Source: Luidia sarsii (Eukaryota > Echinodermata > Asteroidea > Paxillosida > Luidiidae). From it: DNA of 64,000 nt. The first letter of the stretch is position 1. Each line of letters begins with the position of its first letter. The stretch covers positions 5,270,621 to 5,334,620 of the forward strand of contig OX465117.1 in assembly GCA_949987565.1 (NCBI GenBank). The letters are read 5' to 3'. Below the pieces are notes generated by a model, which saw only the letters and a program-made list of their open reading frames with translations, had not been told where the DNA came from and did not search any database. This document shows positions 34,700 to 44,500 of the stretch, piece by piece. The translations under genes and the position numbers were made by a program.

Positions 34700-37600
34700 G
34701 TTTGTCAGATGAGGTGACAGTTCTGGGCTATTCTTGGCAGAGCTACAGTATATATCCTGCATGATAAATTGAGGTGGCCTAGTTATACAGTAAACCTCGG
34801 CTAAGTCGGCACTGCCAGGACCGGCATTTTTGTGACGACTTACGCCGATGCCGACATGTACTGTAAGTCGTCATTTTGCCGACTTACACATTATACGTGT
34901 AAATAGTAATTAGTGGGATACGTACGTATCCCCGGTACCGTAGGCATGTCGTCAATCATGCCTATTTATACACTTATCATAAGTAACACTCCTGTCATTG
35001 CACGTTTGACTTAGATTACAGAGTTATACTTCTCTTCCATTATATGTACAGTACATGTACATGTATTTTCCAACAAATATTGTTCATCACGATAACACGC
35101 TATCCAGTTGAGCACAGCACGCGGCAAGCTCTCATTCTATGCTGCATGCACATTGTGGCTACTCTTTGGGTCTATTTTTCAAGATCTTGACAAAATAATC
35201 AAGCAGCAGCAACGTGTTTGCTAGTCTTGGTTCAAGACGCTGTTGGTTGAGATACAATAAGGGCCGTCACGTGGGGGCACAATGAATACGGTACCCAAAA
35301 TGATCCACAAACACATGTGTAAATGTGTGCGGATCTGTGCGAGTACGTACGCAGGTGTACACTGCAGATTACGGTCGGCTCGCCAAACCAACGTCTTGAA
35401 TGAAGACTACGTGTTTGCATGTGAGTGCATGTTCACAGGGGTATGCTCAGTTGACTGATCCAATGTCAATTGTGGAACCCCTAAATTGGCATCACGCCAA
35501 CACATTCGGGAGGGAAATACCCCTCCGAACGTCTGAACGTGTTACGTGAGGCACCATCCATGTGTGCAAGCACTATAGGCACAAAAATGAAATGTGTGAA
35601 ACCATTCCACGTGCGAGTTCTTCAATAATCTCACGGACCTAAAATAGCTGTGCCTCAAAATTCCTCAAACATCAAAAACAAAATGTGATTTCATGACGAG
35701 TTACACTAAGGATTTTACTACGTTTTCTTTTGTCAAGGGACCGCTAGAAATGCGCCGACTTGGGCAAGATGACGACTTACATTTGTCGACTTGAGCAATG
35801 TGCCGAGTAAAACAATGTCTGCTTAGCTGAGGTTTACTGTACCTTGAATCTAACCATTGCCAGCTGAGTAATCACAAACAGAAATAGAAAACACCTAAGT
35901 AAGAGCAGTAGACCATAAAGACCCAGTAAAAAGTGGTCAATTGAGGATTCCTCTAGTTTGACACATTGCAAGGCTGACAAATAAAAGAGGGAGGGGTGAC
36001 TAGTCTGAAATAAGGCATAAGCCTCCATCCCTATTGGTGGTAGACTGCCAGCCAAGGCTGACAAATAGAACTGGGAGGGGGTGACTAGTCTGAAGCAAGG
36101 CATAAGCCTCCATCCCTATTGGTGGTAGACTGCCAGCCAAGGCTGACAAATAGAACTGGGAGGGGTCGACTAGTCTGAAGCAAGGCATAAGCCTCCATCC
36201 CTATTGGTGGTAGACTGCCAGCCAAGGCTGACAAATAGAACTGGGAGGGGTGACTAGTCTGAAGCAAGGCATAAGCCTCCATCCCTATTGGTGGTAGACT
36301 GCCAGCCAAGGCTGACACATAGAACTGGGAGGGGTGACTAGTCTGAAGCAAGGTATATAAAGTCTCCCTCCCTATTATTGGTAGACTGCCAGCCAAGGCT
36401 GACACATAGAACTGGGAGGGCTGAAGAGGGTCATCAATCATAATGATTATCTGCTCTGTGACTGCAAATACATGTAGGTACATTGAATGACCCATTGTGT
36501 ACAGACTGAATGGCATCACCCATGACTGTGAATGGATACCATGACCATGGGCAAACACAATAGTTCCAGTGCTGACCAACTTTGCTTAAATCTGTATTAT
36601 GTGATTTGTGACCTCCTTACCAGTACCACCATTGGCCATGAACTGTTCTTGCATGGGGAACCAGCCAAGGGTAAGCAGACTGGAAGCAGTCACCATGGCA
36701 ACATGACAAGAGAGATCACACCACACGAGGGCGCCCTCCAGACCAGCAGCAGTGCCCCCTGTGAGGAATCACTGGGCATCCTCCTCCTTAAGACACACAA
36801 GACGGGTAGCTCCACCCTTCAAAATGTCCTCTATCGCTACGGCGATGCCCGCAATCTAACCTTTGCCCTTCCGGTTGTCGATGTCTACATGGGATGTCCG
36901 CAGAAGTTCCGGCCGGCATTTGCCTTGCGGTCACCCACGGGAAAATTTGACATCCTGGCCAATCATGCACGCTTCCACCTGGACAGTGAGTATAAGACTA
37001 GTGAGAGGGAATGTGTTTTGATTTTCGAACAAACAAAGGGAAGAGCTACCGGTATATGAACATATGCACGTGGTGGAGCATTGTGCAATGCTTGTGAGAG
37101 TCAGTAACAGCATGCATGGATCAAAGTCACTGATTCTTCACTTACTGATTCGTCACTCACTGATTCATCACTCACTGATCCTTTACTTACTGATTCTTTA
37201 CTCACTGATCCTTTACTTACTGATTCATCACTCACTGATCCTTCACTCACTGATTCTTCACTCACTGATCCTGACACTCACTGATTCATCACTCACTGAT
37301 CCTTTACTTACTGATTCTTTACTCACTGATCCTTCACTCACTGATTCATCACTCACTGATTCATCACTCACTGATCCTGACACTCACTGATTCATCACTC
37401 ACTGATCCTTTACTTACTGATTCTTTACTCACTGATCCTTCACTCACTGATTCATCACTCACTGATCCTTCACTCACTGATTCTTCACTCACTGATCCTT
37501 TACTTACTAATTCTTTACTCACTGATCCTTCACTCACTGATTCATCACTCACTGATCCTTCACTCACTGATTCTTCACTCACTGATCCTGACACTCACTG

Positions 37601-39197
37601 ATTCATCACTCACTGATCCTTCACTTACTGATTCTTTACTCACTGATCCTTCACTCACTGATCCTTCACTCACTGATTCATCACTCACTGATCCTTCACT
37701 CACTGATTCTTCACTCACTGATCCTTTACTTACTGATTCTTTACTCACTGATCCTGACACTCACTGATTCATCACTCACTGACCCTTTACTTACTGATTC
37801 TTTACTCACTGATCCTTCACTCACTGATTCTTCACTCACTGATCCTTCACTCACTGATCCTTTACTTACTGATTCTTTACTCACTGATCCTTCACTCACT
37901 GATTCTTCACTCACTGATTCTTCACTCACTGATCCTTCACTCACTGATCCTTTACTCACTGATCCTTTACTCACTGATCCTTCACTCACTGATCCTTCAC
38001 TCACTGATCCTTTACTCACTGATCCCTCACTCACTGATTCTTCACTCACTGATCATTTACTCACTGATCCTTTACTTACTGATTCTTTACTCTCTGGTTC
38101 TCCTCAGGACAACCACTTCAATCCTCTCAGGCAATATAAGCCAACGTGGTGTCAAGGCATACCACATTTACATTAAACAAAAAAAGGAATGCTGATGATT
38201 TTCATAACAATTTATTAAATTAGAAATGAAAGGTTGACTGGAACAGGATTTGAACCCTAAGAACTGGCAAAGCATACTATTGCTAACCTTCCCAAATTGT
38301 CATCTATCATTTCTACTATCCCTCTTTGTAGTAGATTTTACCTTACTAAAATGCCTGGTGATGCTCTTTCTCATCTTGATTCATCTAGACATGAGGAAGG
38401 TGATGAGGCAAGGGGCCAAGTTTGTCAGCATCCTCCGCTACCCGCCCAAGCAGTTTGAGAGCATGTACGGCTTCTATCGGATGGAGCGCCGCTACAGAGT
38501 CCCACTGGAGACCTTTGCAGAGTCATCTCAAGTCCTGTACAACAAATACCTGGAGAAGCACCCACAGCACAGCACCCTCAACCCCATGCTATACGATCTG
38601 GGCCTAGACCTAGACGCCATGGCGGACGACGGACGGGTGGCTGAGTGGATTGACCACCTGGATGGAGCTTTTGATCTGGTTCTGATTGCCGAACATCTGG
38701 CCGAGTCTCTGGTGCTCCTGAAGGACTTGATGTGCTGGGAGTGGGAGGACGTGGCCTTCCTCCCCAGCAACGCTCGCACAGGCAGCCTGGTCAAGAGCCT
38801 CAGCCCAAGGACTGAGGGCCAGCTCCGGGACTGGCTTCGCGGCGACCTGAGCCTGTACGACCACTTCAACGCCAGCCTGTGGGCTCGGGTCAGGGCCTAC
38901 GGGGAGGAGCGCATGGCCGCGGACGTGGCCAGACTAGGCCGGCTGAACCAGGCGCTGAAGGACCGCTGCATCCAGGGCATGAGGAAGGTGAAGGAGCTTG
39001 GCGGCCAGACGGTCATCCAGCGCTACGTCCTGCGGCCGGAGGTGGCCAGGGATGTCCAGTGCAAACGCATGACCTACTCAGCTGTGGACTATCTGACCAT
39101 ACTGAGGGGCAAAATGAAACTGAAGTGGGCAGGGAGGAAGGGGCAGCATTCACCTCAAGCAAAATTCAAAGTTCTTGTAAATGACACATACATGTAG
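34533..39197 (+). CDS. galactose-3-O-sulfotransferase family protein (GAL3ST-like)
   Basis: A type II Golgi enzyme that moves sulfate from PAPS to the 3-OH of galactose on glycolipids or glycoproteins. Coding exons 34533-34699, 36624-36985 and 38389-39197 join in phase (AG|T and A|AC) to give 445 aa; human GAL3ST1 is 423 aa. Visible features: a short N-terminal tail, a membrane anchor at about 16-39, a low-complexity stem to about 105, the 5'-phosphosulfate loop LLLKTHKTGSSTLQN (109-123) and the 3'-phosphate motif FVSILRYPPKQFESMYGF (188-205). LANHARFHLD, FDLVLIAEHLAESLVLL and LMCWEWEDVAF are family hallmarks. Potential N-glycosylation sites include NMT (82), NLT (133), NAS and NDT. The acceptor sugar and the paralogue (GAL3ST1-4) cannot be read from sequence alone. 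The ATG at 34533 follows an acceptor at 34506, so an untranslated 5' exon is expected. Confidence 0.93.
34788..35839. mobile_element. pogo/mariner-like non-autonomous element in GAL3ST intron 1
   Basis: Ends CAGTAAACCTCGGCTAAGTC and GCTTAGCTGAGGTTTACTG are inverted repeats flanked by the dinucleotide TA. Subterminal GCCGACTTAC/GACGACTTAC repeats are also inverted between the two ends. TA targets and CAGTAAACCTC-type ends are typical of the Tc1/mariner-pogo group. There is no transposase frame, so it is a deleted, non-autonomous copy. Confidence 0.78.
35970..36420. repeat. 84-bp minisatellite in GAL3ST intron 1, about 5 copies
   Basis: The unit holds GAGGGGTGACTAGTCTGAAG, CAAGGCATAAGCCTCCATCC and GGTAGACTGCCAGCCAAGGC. 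Five head-to-tail copies, the first and last the most divergent. A 164-codon frame on the - strand across this block comes from the 84-bp period (28 codons) and is not a gene. Confidence 0.9.
36624..36985 (+). CDS. GAL3ST-like coding exon 2 (5'-PSB motif)
   Basis: The acceptor is CTCCTTACCAG|T at 36623/36624 and the donor GGACA|GTGAGT at 36986. It encodes residues 56-176 with the PAPS-binding KTHKTGSST at 112-120. The T at its start completes the AG left by exon 1 to AGT (Ser). Confidence 0.88.
37125..38095. repeat. 15-bp minisatellite in GAL3ST intron 2, about 64 copies
   Basis: The unit is ACTCACTGATCCTTC, with variants TTTACTTACTGATTC and TTCACTCACTGATTC, plus recurring CTGATCCTGACACTCACTG joins that mark a higher-order unit. 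Since 15 bp is five codons, the opposite strand reads as long Ser-Val-Ser-Glu-Gly strings. This is a repeat artefact. Confidence 0.95.
38225..38310 (-). mobile_element. truncated tRNA-SINE in GAL3ST intron 2
   Basis: Contains the B-box part GGGTTCAAATCCTGTTCCAG (- strand) with a short tail CAACC. The A-box half is missing or decayed, and AACCTTCCCAAATTGTCATC matches the SINE flank at 26160. Confidence 0.55.
38389..39197 (+). CDS. GAL3ST-like coding exon 3 (catalytic C-terminal part)
   Basis: The acceptor is TTGATTCATCTAG|AC. The AC joins the A left by exon 2 to give AAC (Asn177), continuing MRKVMRQGAKFVSILRYPP. It runs to TAG at 39195 and ends in NDTYM. It is GC-rich in the middle, and the last codons plus stop are again TACATGTAG. 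Confidence 0.93.
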
Positions 39198-40997
39198 ATA
39201 AACTATCGATATCGTCCTCATTTCTACAGGTATCTTTAGTGTAGACTTTTGGTTGGCCAAACAAAATAGATAGTGTATTTTTGGTACATTTATATGAAAA
39301 AATTCTACTTTTTATACAGCTGAAATTAAGTTGGTCCAACATGCTTTCAAAATTATTTTATGTTATGTTACCATGAACAATTTAGTAAGTTGAAACTGAA
39401 GTTAGCCTTCATGGCATATGTATTCAACAAATTTATTTTGAAATAGAGATATATTTTTTTACAGTAAAATTTTGGTTTATATACTTGTTTGAAAGTACGT
39501 AGAGTACCTGTACCTTAATTAAGCTAAGTTTTTGTACATAATCGTTCCTTTTTCATTATCCAATAGTCCAGACTGGCGTTGTGTACATGTTTGCTTGAGC
39601 TCTTCTAACAGTACACTTTGCATGCTAAAAAATGGTAGGCCGGGAAAAATGTGGAGGGGTTAGTCAACAGATACATTGTACACAAAACCCACAAAGAAGA
39701 ATTCTGTACCATGATGACACTGGAATTCGGATTGACGCTGGCCCCACAAAAAGGTACCCGCATTAATGCACTTTGTCACCAAATTTATATACAAACACAA
39801 AATAATTTGTTGCAAATTCTTTGCTGAGTTGAATGACCTGAAATGTACCAGTCTTCCAGAGACACAAGCCCTGATGCTTCAATCCTGGCAGTTGCATCTT
39901 GAAATGTTTATCATTCTTAACCACTTCGCGCCGGGACCTCCAAATCCGGAGCTCCGTTGGCTTGACTGTGCGACGGGGCCCTCCGAATCCGGTCACCACT
40001 ATTGTCCACATTTTAAACAAAGACTCTTTTCAGCTTAGAACAAAGTAATACGAATCAGTACAAAGACCCTTTTTGATGCAAGTTGCCACATGAATTGCAA
40101 GATTAGCAGCAGTAATTGTGCAATTGTGGAACTTTTACTGTGGAGGATCGAGGGATACCGCGCTGCAGCTGAAAGCACGCAGGAGACATTGTCTTTGCAT
40201 GCCACACAGCCCAACGGTCATCGGTCTGGCATTGGAATTCCACCCACATTCTTTACCGCAATCTGTACACTCGGTTGTGGCCGACCAACTCAAAGATTTG
40301 ACTGCCTGGAGTGGAGGCTGGAGTCTGCGGTCAGGGATTGACAGTACCACGCACGCACACAAACAAGTCCGTTACATATACATGTACACTCCATTGGCGA
40401 CGCACAGTGGGCCCTTTTTCGAACGGATAATCTCTTGACAAAAGCCACAACAACGGTTTTACTCTCTGGTACCCATAGTATACACTTATTGATTTATTTC
40501 ACAGAAATATATTGTTCGATTGTTTTAGCGATATTTGAAAATGATGCATTGTTAAAAAAAAACCGTTTGGCGGTCATCGGCGCTGAAAATCCCCCTGGAT
40601 GCGAAGTGGTCAAAGTCTCTCCCAGGCCTAAGGTAATTTTTTAATTGTGAAATTTATGTGTTGTGCCAAAGTAATAAGTTGGGGGGAAAATGCACCGGTA
40701 TGTATTTTGATTAGATCAGTTTTATAGAAAAATAATTGTGTGTATTTTGTTGATAGTGAGATTTAATAAATAAAAAGCTATTTACTATAATTATTTTAAA
40801 TAATTCTTTCTTTGCCCATTTTTCTATCCATTGGTTTTTGTTCTGTGTAGTCTTTGGTGGGGCCAGTGACAAGCAATACAATAATACAACTATTAACTAC
40901 TGTATAATTATCGCCAAGGATCACAGCCCGCTTTCATTCAGATGCAAATAACCAATTGTTGTAAACCTGGCTACAGCAGCTCGGGGATATCACAGCC
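39198..40997. other. GAL3ST 3' flank and intergenic DNA
   Basis: AT-rich 3' flank. AATAAA near 40760 is a possible but distant polyadenylation signal. Frames at 40090-40438 on both strands lack recognisable content. CCAAATCCGGAGCTCCG and CTCCGAATCCGGTCACC near 39940-39990 form a small inverted or tandem motif of unknown meaning. Confidence 0.4.
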
Positions 40998-41125
40998 TGG
41001 TCGGGTACTAGCTCAGATGGAAGAGCACTGGTTTCAAGTCCCGGTCCAGTCAAAGTTTTCTTTGCCAATTTTTCAATAAATTTTGTTCAAAAGTTCCCAG
41101 TCAGTTTTTCCTCTTTTTTTTATTG
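40998..41125 (+). mobile_element. tRNA-derived SINE
   Basis: + strand: TACTAGCTCAGATGGAAGAG (A box), CTGGTTTCAAGTCCCGG (B box), then the body TCAAAGTTTTCTTTGCCAAT and AAGTTCCCAGTCAGTTTTTC. This body is shared with the SINE at 47143-47275. It lies about 290 bp upstream of the selenoprotein S start codon. Confidence 0.78.
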
Positions 41126-41222
41126 AAATTTTATTTCAGTTAACTAAACGACGGGAAAAACTGACTTTAGAGCAATTATAAAAAAAAGAAATAAAGGCAA
41201 AGAAATCTTTGAGTGTCTGGCG

Positions 41223-41261
41223 ATTGGTCACCGACAGAGGGCGCTGTAGAATAACACGTCA
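41223..41261. promoter_or_regulatory. possible promoter motifs of selenoprotein S gene
   Basis: An inverted CCAAT box (ATTGG, 41223-41227) and CACGTCA (41255-41261; TGACGTG on the - strand) lie 150-190 bp upstream of the ATG at 41415. TGACGTG is the core of the ATF6/XBP1 unfolded-protein-response element. Mammalian SELENOS is induced by ER stress, so this is suggestive, but a 7-bp match can occur by chance. Confidence 0.3.
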
Positions 41262-41414
41262 TTCGAGTCATCTGAAGGGCATTTTATAGAAGGAAACGCC
41301 GATATTTTTTTTTATGATGAGCACGATGTAGCATTTATTTTCACTTTCAAAGAAATCAGAATATAAGCAGGGCAACGCAGGGCATTGACCATTGTAGACA
41401 AGCAAGTTTCAGCC

Positions 41415-41505
41415 ATGTCGGATTCGGATAGACTGTTCGTGCACAGGGACCTTCCACCGGAGGGTAATCGTGAACCAGAATATGTTACAGACGCCATCGG
41501 ATCAG
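41415..41505 (+). CDS. SELENOS: SELENOS coding exon 1
   Basis: Encodes MSDSDRLFVHRDLPPEGNRE and on to DAIGS (30 codons plus one base). The donor is ATCAG|GTAAGC. The luminal/cytosolic N-tail is diverged, as expected for this family. Confidence 0.86.
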
Positions 41506-44500
41506 GTAAGCGTGTGTAGTGTACACTGTACTGCATGTATCCTCCAGTAACCGGTTTTCGACGATATAAGGACTTTTCTTCAAACTGAACAAAGTGGACG
41601 AAAGTATCACACTAAAAGAGCTCTCAGTCACTTTCTCCACACCACAGACTATTAGAATAATCATAGAGAAGGTTGATCAAGCATGTCACTTCCGTAAGAT
41701 ATTACCCGGTTTTGTTGACGTCCGCGGCGCACCGCGCAGTAAGCACCGTGACCTATTTTCGTCGGTGGTGTTCAGTAAGGTGTCCCAGTGCAGCCAAACG
41801 CAAAATAAATTCTTAAAAATATCTCAAAATGCTGTGTGGCACTGTAAAATTCTTCCCTGTATGTTTTTTGTGTTCATCTTTGGTTTTTTTTTCGACACTG
41901 CTTCTAACACTTTCCTCAAATCATTCATAATTTATGCTTAAAACGTAAATTGGTCTGGCTGTAGTCCGAGTTACTTGGAAGTTGGACCCGACAAGTCACC
42001 CTTTTTTTATTGAATTTTGAAATTTTGAGTTTCGGGTGACTAGTCACCCGAAACTCAACATTTCAAAATTCGATAAAAAAAGGGTGACTTGTCGGGTCCA
42101 AGTTACTCGAAGTAGTCTGGTTGATGTCTTCTTTTGTGACGTTTAAAAAAAATCCACAATCCTCTTTCTCACTGCTTCTTCAGTTATGACCTTTCCCAAT
42201 GTCACTCCAGAGACACATTTCCTCCTTCTTGGTACTTTCTCTAGCTGCCCTTTTAATCTTGATTTTTTTTATAAAAGCCTATTGGGCCATGTTACTTTTT
42301 GTCTTTAAATAATAATAATAAAAAAAAATAAAAAATTATATAAGCGAGACGCCCTATAGGATCCTCTATAGTTTTTACCCAGAACGGACTACCTCAAGTT
42401 GCGTGATATTTTTTTTTTCTACGGATGTTGGGGTTTATTATGATACACTCAGATTTTTTTAGGACCAACAATAAAGAAAACTGGAGCATCGAAGCAACTG
42501 TCAATTTTGTACCTAGGAAAATAGACCCCAAAAGAGCAACTTTTTGAATCACACGAGTTTGGCCTACTGGAAAAGCCTTCACTTTCCACATTTTCGGTGA
42601 CGGACAAGAGCAGGAAACCAACTGTAAGATACGAAGTCTGAGATCGTTATACGGAGTTGTTTTCATCGTGCGATGTGAGTTAGAAGGCTAAGCGCCGAAA
42701 ACGTGTACTGTCGAAAACGGCGGTTCCCACGATACGTGTACGTTGGTATCACCCCATTAGTAGCACATATGCTACACAAGTTTAAAAAAAATCCTGCTGC
42801 TTGGCCAAAACTTTGTTGGGGGAAATATAAACTTCATGTGAGTCTTTTGTGTATTGTGTAAAAGATAAGCATTGAAATCTTCCCCTGACAAATGCCAAAA
42901 AGCCGATAGAACACCATGAATTGTGCGAACTTTCGGAAAAACCTTGTACTGCGCAACTGCCATGTTTTGTCATGAAGAAGAATGCTACTAAATAGACAAC
43001 TACAACCAACAGAGGGGGCTATAATCATTGTAATGGTGTAGCAGATATACTCCAAAGGGTCACTCATACTCATACTGGCGATGGTTTACTGCATTTAGAG
43101 GATGAAATACAGAACTTTGTACTTGCCCAAAGGTATTAGCATATGTGCTACGAAGGTGCATAGAGGGCTAATTAATTGCTGTCAAGACGGTGTCAAGACA
43201 CGATAGTGGCATCAACACGGCATCAACACATTCAAAATGTATCATACATGTACGTCAAAAATAAATACATCAGACTATGATAAATATTATCAGGATTTGC
43301 AATGGGTTTAAAGGTTATATTTCATTTATCTTGGGGGGGCCCTATTTTCGACGGTACGCGTTTTGCTTGGCCGTCTAACTCACATCGCACGATGAAAACA
43401 ACTTCGTATAACGTTCTCAGACTTCGTACATGTATCTTCCAGTTTGTTTCCTGCTCTTTGTCCGTCACCGAAAATGTGGAAAGTTAAGGCTCTTCCGGTA
43501 GGCCAAACTCGTGTGATTCAAAAAGTTGCTGTTTTGGGGTCTATTTTCCTAGGTACAAAATTGGCAGTTGCTTCGTAGCTCCAGTTTTCTTTGTTGTTGG
43601 TCCTAAAAAAAATCTGAGTGTACCATAACAAACCCCAACATACGTAGAAAAAAGAAATGTCACGCAACTTGAGGCAGTCCGTTCTAGGTAAAAACTAAGG
43701 GCGTCTCGCTTATATAATTTGTTTTATTTTTTTATTATTATGTAACATGGCCTAATAGGCTTTTAAAAAAATTAAAATAAATATAACGGCAGCTAGAGAA
43801 AGTACCAAGAAGGAGGAAAAGTGTCTCTTGAGTGACATTGGGAAAGGTCATAACTGAAGAAGCAGTGAGAAAGAGGATTGTGGAGTTTTTTTAAACGTCA
43901 CAGAAGAAGACATCAACCAGATAAAAAAATACAACCCCACCAAAAGGGCAAAGAAAAACAAATCTTCTTCCATGGCTGAATCACAATTAGCTTGGACCAA
44001 GCCGAACAATCACATCCTGCCTCGATGTATCTTCTGATGTGGAAATTAACAATCTGTGTAGATGTCGAGCTCCAAATTAAATCCCAGCTTTCATCCCCCT
44101 TTCCCGCCCTGGCTAGTGTCGGACTTCTTTGCCAGCTATGGATGGTATCTCATCTTTGGAATCATGGGATTGCTGTACCTGCGCCATCGCTACGGATCAC
44201 AACTGAGCGAATGGCAGGAGAAAAGGGAAACGGCCCATGACCTTTCCAAATACGGTGAGACGCAACACCCCCCATTTTAGGCCCCATTGAAATACTGAGT
44301 TTAATTGTGTGGTTTTTGTTCCAACCATGGACAGAGCCTAGTACATGTATTATCAATTCCAAGTTGGCAGTACAGTGTCATTTTGCACACAATGGGCCAT
44401 TCAGTGCACCCAATCACAGCTGTAGATGCAATGACCCTATTCAGCTTGTACACAATGGGCCATTCAGTGCACCCATTCACAGTCACAGCTGTGGATGCAA

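Noticed and set aside
37064..38049. Ser-Val-Ser-Glu-Gly repeat proteins on the - strand
   Set aside because: Product of a 15-bp minisatellite in an intron of the sulfotransferase gene.
41594..41941. 115-codon frame in element E copy B
   Set aside because: Disrupted in copy A at the same place and without recognisable homology. Probably chance within a non-autonomous element.
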